Numbered from the stretch's first letter, positions 1 through 8,358 are shown. The stretch: DNA of 64,000 nt from Myroides sp. N17-2 (GCF_002286775.1 NZ_NSGJ01000005.1:1-64000), one strand, 5' to 3'. Translations and numbers: made by a program. Notes: generated by a model from the sequence alone, not told the origin.

Positions 1-15
1 TATCTAATTCTATAC

Positions 16-23
16 TATCTTTG
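16..23 (+). promoter_or_regulatory. TATCTTTG, match to the Bacteroidota -7 element
   Basis: TATCTTTG fits TAnnTTTG. The -33 region falls at the window edge. No start codon of the following SusC-like frame lies downstream, so the site may belong to unrelated sequence joined to the SusC remnant. Confidence 0.3.
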
Positions 24-122
24 TGGAGTACTTGGTACACGGGGTTGTAGGTTTTGTTTGTTTAGCGACACAAATTTCTATAACCCTTCTTTATTTTACA
101 AAAGTCAAGACGACTTCATAAA

Positions 123-1760
123 ATATTAGATAATTTAAAGTTTGAATCTGCTATAAGTTTAGACTATACTTTAGCTAATTACTCTCAATATTATAATCCA
201 AACTATGGAGATGGGGTAAGTCGTAAAGGTTCAGCTTCAGAATCAGATAGAAAGATATTCAACTATGTATGGCAAAACTCTTTAGATTATAAGTTCTATT
301 TAGGTGAACTACATAAATTTAATGCTAAGGCATTAATGGAATTTCAAAAGAATAAGATTAACCTTTTATCAGCAGGTGGAGAGGTTTTACCTCCAGGTTT
401 AACAAGTGTAGGGACAGCAGCAGCTAACTTTAGTGCTAATGCTAATTATGACGATTGGACTCAGTTGAGTTATTTAGGAATGTTGAATTATGCTTATGAC
501 GATCGTTATTTACTAGATCTTACTTTAAGAAGAGAGGGTTCTTCTAGGTTCTCTAAAGATGATAGATGGGGTACATTTTATGCTGTAGGTGCTGCTTGGA
601 ATATTACTTCTGAAAAATTCATGAATGGTGTTGATTTTCTAGATTTACTTAGACTAAGAGGGTCTTATGGAACTACTGGTAACTCAGGTGTATCCATTAA
701 TACGTACCAACAAATGCTAAGTGCAGGTAGCTATAATAATGAGGCTGGTTTATACATTAGTCAAATTGGTGGGCCACTTGGGTGGGAAAAGCAAACTAAG
801 TTTGACTTAGGCGTTGAATTTGGATTACTTAATAATAGAATCAGTGGTAGTTTTGCTTATTTTAAAAGTAAGTCAAAAGACTTATTGTATTCAATGCCGT
901 TATCTATGACAACAGGTTTTGCTAGTCAATGGGTGAACCTAGGTGACTTAGAGAACTCTGGTTTTGAGGCAGAATTAAACTTTGATATTATTAAAAGTAA
1001 GGAGTTTAATTGGTCTATTGGAGGAAATTTAGGTACTGTTAAAAATAAAGTGACAAGAATGCCTGTTGTAGATGGTAAACCTTTAGAAGTAATAGGAAGC
1101 TATAATGCAATTGTAGAAGGAAAAGCGATTAGAACTTGGTATCTAGCAGAATATGCAGGTGTGAATCCTGATAATGGATTAGCACAATGGTATATGGCAG
1201 ATGGTAGTAAAACAACGAACTATAATGCCGCAGAAAAAAGATATCAAAATTCAAGCCCATTACCTAAGGTAACAGGAGGTGTGAATACTCACTTAGATTA
1301 TAAAGGTTTCTATTTAGATGCTTTATTCTCATTTGCTACTGGTTATAAAGTATATGATAGCTGGGCAAGTTATACTAATGCTGTGAATAGTAGATCGTTA
1401 AATACATATAATGGATCAGTAGAGTTAATGGACAGATGGCAAAAACCTGGAGATATAACAGATGTGCCAAAATTAACTACAGGTGGTGGAGGTACGTATA
1501 CTTCTCCTAGTACTAGATTTTTATATGATGGTGATCATGTCCGTTTAAGACAATTAACAGTAGGATACGATTTTAATAAGAATGCTGTAAAAGCTCTAAA
1601 GCTTGATGGAGTTAACTTATCAGTATCAGCACTAAATCCATTTACTTGGGTGAAAGATGGTAGATTAAAAGCAGATCCAGAGGTAGATGCAGAAGGGTAT
1701 ATCGAGATGACTACTCCAGCGATTAAGTCTATAGTATTTTCGTTAAACGTTAAATTTTAA
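123..1760 (+). CDS. SusC/RagA-family TonB-linked outer membrane protein, 5'-truncated
   Basis: This is the C-terminal half (about 545 residues) of a SusC-type outer-membrane beta-barrel that normally runs to about 1000 residues and imports ligands captured by its SusD partner. SusC-like sequence can be followed in frame from about position 123 (residues LDNLKF), well before the first ATG at 336. It includes the late-barrel motifs LRLRGSYGTTGNSG and DGDHVRLRQLTVGYDF and ends SLNVKF, as SusC proteins do. The signal peptide, carboxypeptidase-like domain and plug are missing. An in-frame stop at 81-83 and non-SusC sequence upstream mark a break near position 120. A complete SusD gene follows 7 bp downstream. 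It is probably a pseudogene or an assembly-edge artefact; a start at 336 would be formal only. Confidence 0.8.
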   Translation: MLDNLKFESAISLDYTLANYSQYYNPNYGDGVSRKGSASESDRKIFNYVWQNSLDYKFYLGELHKFNAKALMEFQKNKINLLSAGGEVLPPGLTSVGTAAANFSANANYDDWTQLSYLGMLNYAYDDRYLLDLTLRREGSSRFSKDDRWGTFYAVGAAWNITSEKFMNGVDFLDLLRLRGSYGTTGNSGVSINTYQQMLSAGSYNNEAGLYISQIGGPLGWEKQTKFDLGVEFGLLNNRISGSFAYFKSKSKDLLYSMPLSMTTGFASQWVNLGDLENSGFEAELNFDIIKSKEFNWSIGGNLGTVKNKVTRMPVVDGKPLEVIGSYNAIVEGKAIRTWYLAEYAGVNPDNGLAQWYMADGSKTTNYNAAEKRYQNSSPLPKVTGGVNTHLDYKGFYLDALFSFATGYKVYDSWASYTNAVNSRSLNTYNGSVELMDRWQKPGDITDVPKLTTGGGGTYTSPSTRFLYDGDHVRLRQLTVGYDFNKNAVKALKLDGVNLSVSALNPFTWVKDGRLKADPEVDAEGYIEMTTPAIKSIVFSLNVKF

Positions 1761-1767
1761 GTAGAAG

Positions 1768-3273
1768 ATGAAAAGATATATAAGAATAGTAATGTTATCA
1801 GGATTGTTATCAGGTGGAATGCTAAGCGTTTCGTCTTGTTCACTTGATCCTGAACAAAGTAGTAAGGTTGATAATGAGAAAAGTCCAATACGAACTGTAG
1901 AGGAGTTAGAAGCGGGAATAATTGGGTCTTATGCAAGAATGACGAGTTCTATGTACTATGGACGTGATATGATTATCTTCTCTGAAAGTAGAGCACCATA
2001 TGCATATTCTACAGGTGTAAGTGGAAGATTTGATAATATATCAGGTTTTACCTTACAGACTACTCACGCTTATCCAAGAGATACTTGGAATCAAATCTAT
2101 AGAGTTATAGCAAATACAAATAGAGTATTAGAAGCAGAATTAGGAAGTGATAAAGGGTTAGTAGATTATTTTAAAGGACAAGGATATATCATTAGAGCCT
2201 TAGCACACTATGATTTAATGCGTCTGTATGGAGAGCAGTATGTAAATAATACGGGTCTAACAGCTCTTGGGATTCCTTATATAACAAAGTTTGGACAAAC
2301 GAAGGCTGAGGTACAAAGGCAAACTGTAGCATCAAACAAACAAGCTATTTTTCAGGATTTAGACTTGGGAATTGAATTGATGAAAAACTCACTTGATAAT
2401 GCAAAGAGCAAAGAATCAAGAGTGAAGATTAACCTATCTGCTGCCTATGCCTTAAAATCAAGAATAGCTTTGTTTTTTGCACATTATGATTCTACTCTTT
2501 ATAATGTAGTTGCAGAGTCAGCTTCATTATCTATCAAGGAAGCTAATCGTATGAATGTTAGCGTAGCTCCTAGAGCAGGTTTTTTAGATGGATATAAATC
2601 AGAAGCTGTTGCGCAAAACTCTATTTTTGAGTTTGCACAGTCAGGTACAGATCATTCAGGAGTGAATAGCTTATTTTACATCTACAATGTTTTTGCTAAT
2701 GGTGGAGGATATGGAGACGTAATTTGGAATGGAGATGTGACGTCTGTATTTCCTGAGGTAATGGATGGGTTAAACTCCCTAGATATTCGCCAAGATGTAG
2801 TTACAAAAGATTATCAAGGTGTATTGCGTAATACAGGTAAGTTCACAGCGATGTCATCTAATATTAAGATGTTGCGTATAGAAGAAGTAATGTTTAACTA
2901 TATGGAAGCTGCTGTAAAAGGTGCATCAAATGCAGATAAGGGTGTTGCTCTTAATTATCTTAACACAATCGTTAGTAATCGTGTGTTATTAGTAGACCCT
3001 AAAATCGCTAATGATGCAGGGAAACCCAAAACATATATTGCTTTAGATTTCGAAACTGTAAAGAAAGAACGTACTAAAGAGCTAATGTTTGAAGGATTGG
3101 GGTACGAAGATGTTATGAGATGGGAAGGTGTGATTAAAAACCCTAAGACAGATGTAAATACTAATTTAAGTACTAAAGGAGAAGTGAGATATGGTGACGT
3201 ATTAACTGCATTCCCAATACCTATCTCTGAAATTAACGTTAGTAAAATAGATCAAAACCAAGGATATAAGTAA
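1768..3273 (+). CDS. SusD/RagB-family nutrient-binding outer membrane lipoprotein
   Basis: A 501-residue surface lipoprotein that would cap the SusC barrel and bind substrate. The N terminus has a charged start, a hydrophobic segment and a lipobox ending SVSSC at about residue 24, so the mature protein is lipid-anchored. Length and layout fit the SusD family: an N-terminal helical TPR-like region with the GYIIRALAHYDLMRLYGE stretch at about 139-156, and a C-terminal KKERTKELMFEGLGYEDVMRW motif that is diagnostic of SusD/RagB. It starts 7 bp after the truncated SusC gene and is surely its operon partner. A strong terminator follows at 3369. No enzyme gene lies alongside, so the substrate cannot be inferred. 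Confidence 0.93.
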   Translation: MKRYIRIVMLSGLLSGGMLSVSSCSLDPEQSSKVDNEKSPIRTVEELEAGIIGSYARMTSSMYYGRDMIIFSESRAPYAYSTGVSGRFDNISGFTLQTTHAYPRDTWNQIYRVIANTNRVLEAELGSDKGLVDYFKGQGYIIRALAHYDLMRLYGEQYVNNTGLTALGIPYITKFGQTKAEVQRQTVASNKQAIFQDLDLGIELMKNSLDNAKSKESRVKINLSAAYALKSRIALFFAHYDSTLYNVVAESASLSIKEANRMNVSVAPRAGFLDGYKSEAVAQNSIFEFAQSGTDHSGVNSLFYIYNVFANGGGYGDVIWNGDVTSVFPEVMDGLNSLDIRQDVVTKDYQGVLRNTGKFTAMSSNIKMLRIEEVMFNYMEAAVKGASNADKGVALNYLNTIVSNRVLLVDPKIANDAGKPKTYIALDFETVKKERTKELMFEGLGYEDVMRWEGVIKNPKTDVNTNLSTKGEVRYGDVLTAFPIPISEINVSKIDQNQGYK

Positions 3274-3368
3274 CATTGATTAGTTAGTATATAGGTTTCT
3301 TAGAAGGCTATAGATACTAATCTACATTATCTCAAGTAATTAGTTAGTTTCTTTTTTGAGATATAATT

Positions 3369-3399
3369 AGCCCCGCTTAATACAAGCGGGGCTTTTTTT
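3369..3399 (+). terminator. Rho-independent terminator after SusD
   Basis: A 10-bp perfect GC-rich stem (AGCCCCGCTT / AAGCGGGGCT), loop AATAC, followed by a T run. It closes the SusC/SusD operon. Confidence 0.92.
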
Positions 3400-3445
3400 A
3401 ACCCTTAAATCTGCAGTTAGATGAGATGTATTTAGGTAAAGGTTT

Positions 3446-3453
3446 TATCTTTG
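3446..3453 (+). promoter_or_regulatory. -7 promoter element TATCTTTG
   Basis: An exact TAnnTTTG match 20 bp before the ATG at 3473, which supports that start for the AraC-type gene. No clear -33 TTG is seen. Confidence 0.55.
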
Positions 3454-3472
3454 AACTACAAAGAGAACAACG

Positions 3473-4267
3473 ATGCACTATCAAGAAATAATTCCAATAA
3501 AACCATTACAAGGGTATGTCCGATATTTTTGGGTACTGGAAGATATGTCTGATAATGTAGAGGCTAAAGACTTTAAGATTATACCTGATGGGATACCTGC
3601 CTTGATCTTTCAAGATAGACCGAACCAATTCTTCGATGGGAATAATCAAGCTATGCCACAGCTGTATGTCTATGGGCAGTTTAATACCTATACGAACCAA
3701 ACAATCAATAGCAATTTTCGCATTATAGGTGCGTACTTAGAACCAACGGCTTTAAAGACCCTATTTGGAATAGATGCCGTTTTGTTTAATAATCTGAATA
3801 TTCCTTTAGAGGATATCGTGACAGAACCTATCCTTGAACGATTAGTCAATGCTATATCTGTAGAAGAGAAGATAGAAATAATAGCAAGGTTCTTATTAAA
3901 CTTAGTGCAAGAGGTAAAATACAAGGCTGAGAAAGCCAACTTCGCCACTTCGCTGTTACAGCGTGGTCAAACACTTAAAGAGGTACAGTTAGAGATGAAT
4001 CTATCAGAGCGTACACTAGAGCGCCTAATCAAAGAGTATGTAGGGATGACTCCTAAGGTGTACTCTCGGATTGTTCGCTTTCAGTCAAGTCTAGACCTAC
4101 TTCGTCAAGCTGATTTTAAAAGCCTAACTGAACTTACCTATCAAAGTGAGTACTTTGATCAATCTCATTTTATAAGAGAGTTTAAAGAATTTACTGGAAC
4201 AAGTCCTAGAAGCTTTTTGTTTAATACAGAGGAGCAGTTGCCTAACTTTCCTAAGATAAACCGATAA
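3473..4267 (+). CDS. AraC-family transcriptional regulator with DUF6597-type N domain
   Basis: A 264-residue regulator. The N-terminal half (YQEIIPIKPLQGYVRYFWVLED, then an ILDGIPALIFQ-like IPDGIPALIFQ) matches the ligand-sensing domain often annotated DUF6597. The last about 100 residues hold two helix-turn-helix units, the first around TLKEVQLEMNLSERTLERL and the second with the AraC signature YFDQSHFIREFKEFTGTSPRSF. It stands alone with its own TATCTTTG promoter and has a partly deleted palindromic repeat immediately after its stop codon. Target genes are unknown; the RidA-type gene 180 bp downstream is on the same strand but appears to have its own promoter. Confidence 0.9.
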   Translation: MHYQEIIPIKPLQGYVRYFWVLEDMSDNVEAKDFKIIPDGIPALIFQDRPNQFFDGNNQAMPQLYVYGQFNTYTNQTINSNFRIIGAYLEPTALKTLFGIDAVLFNNLNIPLEDIVTEPILERLVNAISVEEKIEIIARFLLNLVQEVKYKAEKANFATSLLQRGQTLKEVQLEMNLSERTLERLIKEYVGMTPKVYSRIVRFQSSLDLLRQADFKSLTELTYQSEYFDQSHFIREFKEFTGTSPRSFLFNTEEQLPNFPKINR

Positions 4268-4360
4268 TCAGCGTTAGCCAAATACTACAAAGTCATTCTA
4301 CTTCAGACCTGTTTTTTATAATTTCTTTTTGTTTATATGTCTATCACTTATTTTGGGTTA
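4264..4360. repeat. Palindromic repeat family 1, internally deleted copy
   Basis: The left arm (TAGCCAAATACTACAAAG...) and right arm (GTTTATATGTCTATC...TTTTGGGTTA) match the full-length copies at 38448 and 50763, but about 56 bp around the centre are missing. The two arms meet at CAG, a trinucleotide present at both break points in the intact copies. It begins at the stop codon of the AraC-type gene. Confidence 0.75.
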
Positions 4361-4414
4361 AAGAAGTAATGTAGAACTGTCGGTTTTATACAATTTTACA
4401 CTTCATACGATAAG

Positions 4415-4422
4415 TAGTTTTG
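4415..4422 (+). promoter_or_regulatory. -7 element TAGTTTTG before the RidA-like gene
   Basis: Matches TAnnTTTG, 28 bp before the ATG at 4451. No convincing -33 element. Confidence 0.35.
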
Positions 4423-4450
4423 CCATAGTAATTAATAAGATACAATTAGT

Positions 4451-4849
4451 ATGAAAAATGTACAGCGAGTAACAAGGCTAAACCCAACTACATTATCAGG
4501 TCCTGTAGGGAAATACTCACATATAACCATAGTACCTAAAGAGGCTACTATTTATACTTTCTCAGGACAAATAGGCACTGACTTAAACGGAAATATTCCA
4601 AAAGATTTTAACGAGCAAGTAACCAATACGTTTGCCAATATCACAGCATTGTTAGAAAGTCAAGACTTATGTGGTCAAGATATTATAAAAGTGAATGTAT
4701 GGGCGACCAAAGAAATTGATTGGGACTATTTTTACAAGGTGTGGGATACCATCTTTAATCAGAGTGATCCTTCAATGACTATTGGATATATCACAGCACT
4801 AGGCCTTCCTGAGATAGATATAGAGATCGAAGTATGGGCTGCTAAATAA
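4451..4849 (+). CDS. RidA/YjgF-family protein lacking the catalytic arginine
   Basis: A 132-residue single-domain protein of the RidA/YjgF/UK114 family, which forms trimers and in its classic members hydrolyses reactive enamine/imine intermediates. The family core is clear: YTFSGQIGTDLNGNI at 35-49, FANITALLESQDLCGQDIIKVNVW at 61-84 and IEIEVWA near the end. The arginine that binds the substrate carboxylate (R105 in E. coli RidA, context PxR) is replaced by Met109 (DPSMT). It is therefore more likely a non-canonical Rid-family member with another ligand than a housekeeping deaminase. The RidA protein at 8373 keeps the arginine. It is monocistronic with its own terminator. Confidence 0.88.
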   Translation: MKNVQRVTRLNPTTLSGPVGKYSHITIVPKEATIYTFSGQIGTDLNGNIPKDFNEQVTNTFANITALLESQDLCGQDIIKVNVWATKEIDWDYFYKVWDTIFNQSDPSMTIGYITALGLPEIDIEIEVWAAK

Positions 4850-4858
4850 CGGCTGCTT

Positions 4859-4899
4859 AAAAAAAGTAGGTTGTCTTACTAAGACAACCTACTTTTTTT
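4859..4899. terminator. Strong hairpin terminator, bidirectional
   Basis: A 14-bp perfect stem (AAGTAGGTTGTCTT / AAGACAACCTACTT) with an A run before it and a T run after it, just after the RidA-like stop. Confidence 0.9.
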
Positions 4900-4915
4900 A
4901 GTGCAAATTACTTTT

Positions 4916-4929
4916 TTGACTTATGTCAA
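4916..4929 (+). promoter_or_regulatory. FNR/CRP-type operator TTGACTTATGTCAA
   Basis: A perfect 5-4-5 inverted repeat (TTGAC-N4-GTCAA) in the spacing used by Crp/Fnr-family dimers, 54 bp before the ATG of the DUF2798 gene. The operon it precedes ends with a Crp/Fnr-type regulator gene (5882-6445), so autoregulation is likely. Binding itself is inference. Confidence 0.6.
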
Positions 4930-4982
4930 TGTTTTTGGGGACTAGGAAGTAGAAATTTGCCCTATCAAAAAATGTAAAAAAG

Positions 4983-5201
4983 ATGAATAGTAAGTATTAT
5001 AAGTATGTAAATACTTTGTTTGTAGTCATTCCGATGACTCTGATTATGGCAATAGTAGGATTAGTTAGAAACTACGGTTTCGGTGAAGGATGGTTCTTTT
5101 TGTTTCTAAAAGCTTGGAGTGTGATGTTGCCTGTAGCATATGCCTCAGCATTTCTAATTATCCCAAGAGCGCGCAAATATGCAGAGCGATTAATTAAATA
5201 A
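4983..5201 (+). CDS. DUF2798 small membrane protein
   Basis: A 72-residue protein with two predicted membrane segments (about 9-28 and 38-59) and a short basic tail ([11 protein letters not shown]). The pattern matches DUF2798, a family of tiny two-helix inner-membrane proteins of unknown role. It is the first gene of an operon with ribB (13 bp downstream) and a Crp-type regulator, behind an FNR-like operator. The link suggests redox or NO-responsive control, but no function can be assigned. Confidence 0.8.
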   Translation: MNSKYYKYVNTLFVVIPMTLIMAIVGLVRNYGFGEGWFFLFLKAWSVMLPVAYASAFLIIPRARKYAERLIK

Positions 5202-5214
5202 GAAAAAATATATA

Positions 5215-5871
5215 ATGAGCACACTAGAAAATGTCTTAAACCAATTTGGTTGGGATAGTCAAGAAAGAGTAAACCAAGCACTTAGTTTTATTAAAAGCGG
5301 TAAAGGAGTTTTATTATTAGATGACCAAGACAGAGAGAATGAAGGGGATATTATCTTCTCAGCACACTTAATGTCAGAACAAGATATGGCGATGATGATC
5401 CGCTACTGTAGTGGGGTGATTTGCCTGTGTTTAACTAATGACAAGGCAGACGAATTAGAATTACCTTATATGGTGACAGAGAATAGTTCACGTTTTCAAA
5501 CGCCATTTACTGTAACTATTGAGGCAGCTGAGGGAGTGACTACAGGATTATCTGCGGCAGATAGATTAACTACTGTGCGTGCAGCAAGCGATAAGAATGC
5601 AAAGCCTGCTGATCTAGCTCGTCCTGGACATATATTTCCACTTAGAGCAAAGAATGGTGGAGTGTTAGAACGCAATGGACATACAGAAGGAGCGATAGAC
5701 TTAATGAAGTTAGCCGGTCTTCCGCCTCAGGCAGTATTATGTGAACTAATGAATGACGATGGGACTATGGCGAGATTACCTGAAGTAGTAGCATTCGCTA
5801 AAGAACATAAAATGACGGTATTAAGTATAGCAGATTTAGTATATTACCGTACTTTTGTAACAGAGAAATAA
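5215..5871 (+). CDS. ribB: 3,4-dihydroxy-2-butanone-4-phosphate synthase RibB
   Basis: Converts ribulose 5-phosphate to 3,4-dihydroxy-2-butanone 4-phosphate plus formate, the four-carbon precursor of riboflavin. At 218 residues it is the length of stand-alone RibB (217 in E. coli), with no RibA domain fused. The acidic metal-binding loop [10 protein letters not shown] lies at 36-45 and the second active-site block [16 protein letters not shown] at about 153-168. Many Bacteroidota carry a RibBA fusion elsewhere; a lone RibB inside a regulator operon may be a condition-specific extra copy. It lies 13 bp after the DUF2798 gene and 10 bp before the Crp-type gene, so the three are co-transcribed. 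No FMN riboswitch is seen upstream. Confidence 0.95.
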   Translation: MSTLENVLNQFGWDSQERVNQALSFIKSGKGVLLLDDQDRENEGDIIFSAHLMSEQDMAMMIRYCSGVICLCLTNDKADELELPYMVTENSSRFQTPFTVTIEAAEGVTTGLSAADRLTTVRAASDKNAKPADLARPGHIFPLRAKNGGVLERNGHTEGAIDLMKLAGLPPQAVLCELMNDDGTMARLPEVVAFAKEHKMTVLSIADLVYYRTFVTEK

Positions 5872-5881
5872 AGAAATATAA

Positions 5882-6445
5882 ATGAAGCAACTGATTGAAT
5901 ATATACAAGATAGAGTGAAAGTGAGTGACGAGGAGCTAGATACGATCCTTTCCTTTTTTCGCTATGAGAAATTGCAAAAGGGTGAGCAACTTACTTCTTC
6001 TGGGGTTAACTCACAGAAGCTTTATTTCGTATGTAAAGGGTGTTTGCGTATATTTTATATTAATGAGGCAGGGCAGGATGCTACGAGATTCTTTGCTTTT
6101 GAAAATCAATTTGCAACTGCCTTGGTTAGTTTTATCAATAGTTCGGCTTCGTCTGAGTATCTACAAGCCTTAGAAGTAAGTGAGGTTTATTCTATTACAC
6201 ACGCTGATTTTTATAATCTATTAGAACTCGTTCCTAGGTGGGAGAAGTTCTACAGACAGTATTTAGAATTCGCTTACATCAATAATACAAATAGATTACA
6301 AGCAATGGTGACCATGGATGCAGCAGAACGATATAACGAACTACTCAAGCTTAATCCCCAAATAGTACAGCGATTACCTAACAAGATAGTTGCTTCATAT
6401 CTTAATATCTCTCAGGAAACCCTGAGTAGAATAAAGTCTAAATAA
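5882..6445 (+). CDS. Crp/Fnr-family cyclic-nucleotide-binding-fold regulator
   Basis: A 187-residue regulator. Residues about 15-115 form the cNMP-binding beta-barrel (KLQKGEQLTSSGVNSQKLYFVCKGCLRIFY). The C terminus has a compact helix-turn-helix (LPNKIVASYLNISQETLSRIKS, about 163-184) ending almost at the stop, so the wing is very short, as in many Bacteroidota members. The arginine of the cAMP-binding RGES-type motif is not visible, so the ligand may not be cAMP. It is last in the DUF2798-ribB operon and probably acts on the FNR-like box at 4916. A strong terminator follows at 6506. Confidence 0.88.
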   Translation: MKQLIEYIQDRVKVSDEELDTILSFFRYEKLQKGEQLTSSGVNSQKLYFVCKGCLRIFYINEAGQDATRFFAFENQFATALVSFINSSASSEYLQALEVSEVYSITHADFYNLLELVPRWEKFYRQYLEFAYINNTNRLQAMVTMDAAERYNELLKLNPQIVQRLPNKIVASYLNISQETLSRIKSK

Positions 6446-6505
6446 GTCGGATTATTTATACCTAGAATAGCTTTGTAGTATTTGACAAAGGTCTATTATA
6501 GGGCT

Positions 6506-6543
6506 AACCCTCTTGACAGTGTGTGCTGTTGAGAGGGTTTTTT
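6506..6543 (+). terminator. Rho-independent terminator after Crp-type gene
   Basis: A long stem (AACCCTCTTGACAG / CTGTTGAGAGGGTT, two wobble or mismatched positions) followed by TTTTTT. Confidence 0.88.
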
Positions 6544-6825
6544 ATTTTAAATAGTTAATTTATTATCTTTCTTTACTATCGACGCTTAAAAGTAGCTTTT
6601 ACTGTGTCCAACTTAATTGTGCACGCGGTGCGTGCACATTTGAGAATGTGTGATAAAAATTATGATGTGATTTTATGAAGAGCCTTTAACAGAGTGTGTT
6701 ATTTTGTATAGGGCATGATGTTTTAATTTTTTATACCTTAGGGGAGAGAAGTATGTGATAACCTATTTATTGTATAAGTAACTTCTTTTTAAATTGGAAG
6801 AAATGTATCTAGAGTATTAAAGATT
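6544..6825. other. Intergenic stretch with a GC-rich hairpin
   Basis: AT-rich apart from a 9-bp perfect inverted repeat with a 3-base loop at 6618-6638 (arms TGTGCACGC and GCGTGCACA). It has no T tail, so it is not an ordinary terminator; a protein-binding palindrome or hairpin is possible. Nothing else recognised. Confidence 0.5.
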
Positions 6826-7260
6826 ATGAGGTATTTTATTTGTTTGATATTATTGGTTGTTTTGTTTTTTAGTAATTGTTCAAGGAACAGTGATTTTGAT
6901 TCAATTATAGAACAGAAAGTAGAGTTATGTGTCAATAAAACAAATGATTGTATACTTGACTTTTCGGAATTGATATGTCCTGAATGGGATACAATGTATT
7001 ATTTTTCAGTTGGAGTATCTTTAGATGAAATAGAACAGATAATTGGAGGTAGTTATACTGAATGGGAAGATATTGGAGATCGAGTTGTTTTTTTAAACAA
7101 TGGAAAAATAGTCTATCAGAAGTATTGGTTTCCTACTATAGACCAAGCTATAAAGGGCGTTGTTTTTGTGACAGATGTAAAAACGTTCAAAGTGAGTAAA
7201 ACAGATGCAAAGTTTAAAGCTACTAAACAAGATGGCGTGATTTACTTGAAGAAACTTTAG
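6826..7260 (+). CDS. Small putative lipoprotein, unknown function
   Basis: A 144-residue protein with a lipoprotein signal: hydrophobic residues 5-17, then FSNC with Cys at about 19. The mature part has several cysteines (LCVNKTNDCILDF...LICPEW) that could pair in the periplasm, and no domain I recognise. Codon use is AT-rich. It is monocistronic. A broken remnant and a run of eight G's lie just downstream. Confidence is high that it is a real gene, low on function. Confidence 0.7.
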   Translation: MRYFICLILLVVLFFSNCSRNSDFDSIIEQKVELCVNKTNDCILDFSELICPEWDTMYYFSVGVSLDEIEQIIGGSYTEWEDIGDRVVFLNNGKIVYQKYWFPTIDQAIKGVVFVTDVKTFKVSKTDAKFKATKQDGVIYLKKL

Positions 7261-7425
7261 GTGTGATAGAATGAAGGGGGGGGATTCTAAATCGAAGAGA
7301 TTAGATACTATCTACAAATTCAAGATAGTACTGTTTGATTAGAAGCTTGGAAGATAATACCTCTATAAACAACAGCAGTAAGACCATCAGCTACTAAGCG
7401 TCTAGTCTCACCACTGTTACTTATT

Positions 7426-8358
7426 TTAAAAAGGGAGCTTAGTTAAGTCTACATTTCCTCCTGATAGGATGATACCTACTTTTTTGTCTTTAAGAAGTTC
7501 TTTATCTTTTAATACTGCAGCAAATGCCACGGCACTCGACGGCTCGATGATGATGTTCATTCTTTCCCATATCAAACGCATCGCAGCTGTAATCTCACTT
7601 TCTTCTACACGAGTGATCTTCTCTATCCCCGCTTTGATGATAGGGAAGTTGATATCACCTAGATGTGTTCGCAGTCCATCAGCGATAGTATAGTCGTTAG
7701 TATGTAATTCTATCTTTCCCGAAATAAGTGAGCGATAAGCATCATCTACTGCTTTAGGCTCTCCACCGATAACCTTCGTATGAGGGCTATTCTCATTTAC
7801 AGCAAGTATCGTCCCTGCTACTAGACCACCGCCACCTATGGGAGTGAAGATATAATCCAAATCAGTAATATCTTGTATAAGTTCGAATGCCGATGTTCCT
7901 TGACCTAAGATCACATTGAGGTCATTAGACGGGTGTATAAACGTCAATTGCTTACTCTCTATTAACTGCTGTGTGTACGCCTCTCTATCTTCATTAGTAG
8001 GAGGGCATAGCGTGATAATCCCACCATATCCCTTGACTGCTTCTACTTTAATACGAGGAGCATTCTCAGGCATTACGATATAAGCAGGGATGTTTAGCGA
8101 CTTAGCAGCTAAAGATAAGGCTTGAGCGAAGTTGCCCGATGAGTGGGTGATGACACCTTTTGCTTTTTCTGCATCAGTTAGGTTAAGGAGGGCGTGGATA
8201 GCACCTCTAAATTTAAAAGCTCCCATACGCTGCAAGTTTTCACATTTAAAGTATAACTCACATCCCGCTATTTCGTTAAGAGCAGATGAGGTTAAGACAG
8301 GTGTACGGTGTATAAACGAGCTGATTTGGCTATGTGTGTTTAGAATACTTTTTGTCAT
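7426..8358 (-). CDS. PLP-dependent threonine ammonia-lyase / serine racemase-type enzyme
   Basis: A 310-residue fold-type II PLP enzyme that would deaminate L-threonine (or L-serine) to 2-oxobutyrate (or pyruvate) through an aminoacrylate-type enamine. The PLP lysine is K49 in GAFKFRGA, the substrate loop is THSSGN at 71-76 and the phosphate-binding loop IGGGGL at 174-179. It has only the catalytic domain, no C-terminal ACT-like regulatory domains, so it resembles catabolic TdcB or serine racemase and not the biosynthetic IlvA (about 500 residues). A RidA gene with its catalytic arginine lies 14 bp upstream in the same operon, which fits: RidA clears the enamine this enzyme releases. Threonine versus serine versus hydroxyaspartate cannot be decided here. 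Confidence 0.9.
   Translation of the reverse strand: MTKSILNTHSQISSFIHRTPVLTSSALNEIAGCELYFKCENLQRMGAFKFRGAIHALLNLTDAEKAKGVITHSSGNFAQALSLAAKSLNIPAYIVMPENAPRIKVEAVKGYGGIITLCPPTNEDREAYTQQLIESKQLTFIHPSNDLNVILGQGTSAFELIQDITDLDYIFTPIGGGGLVAGTILAVNENSPHTKVIGGEPKAVDDAYRSLISGKIELHTNDYTIADGLRTHLGDINFPIIKAGIEKITRVEESEITAAMRLIWERMNIIIEPSSAVAFAAVLKDKELLKDKKVGIILSGGNVDLTKLPF

Noticed and set aside
123-1760. Phase-variable shufflon of SusC genes
   Set aside because: No recombinase gene or inverted recombination sites are seen; the break is too near the window edge to judge.
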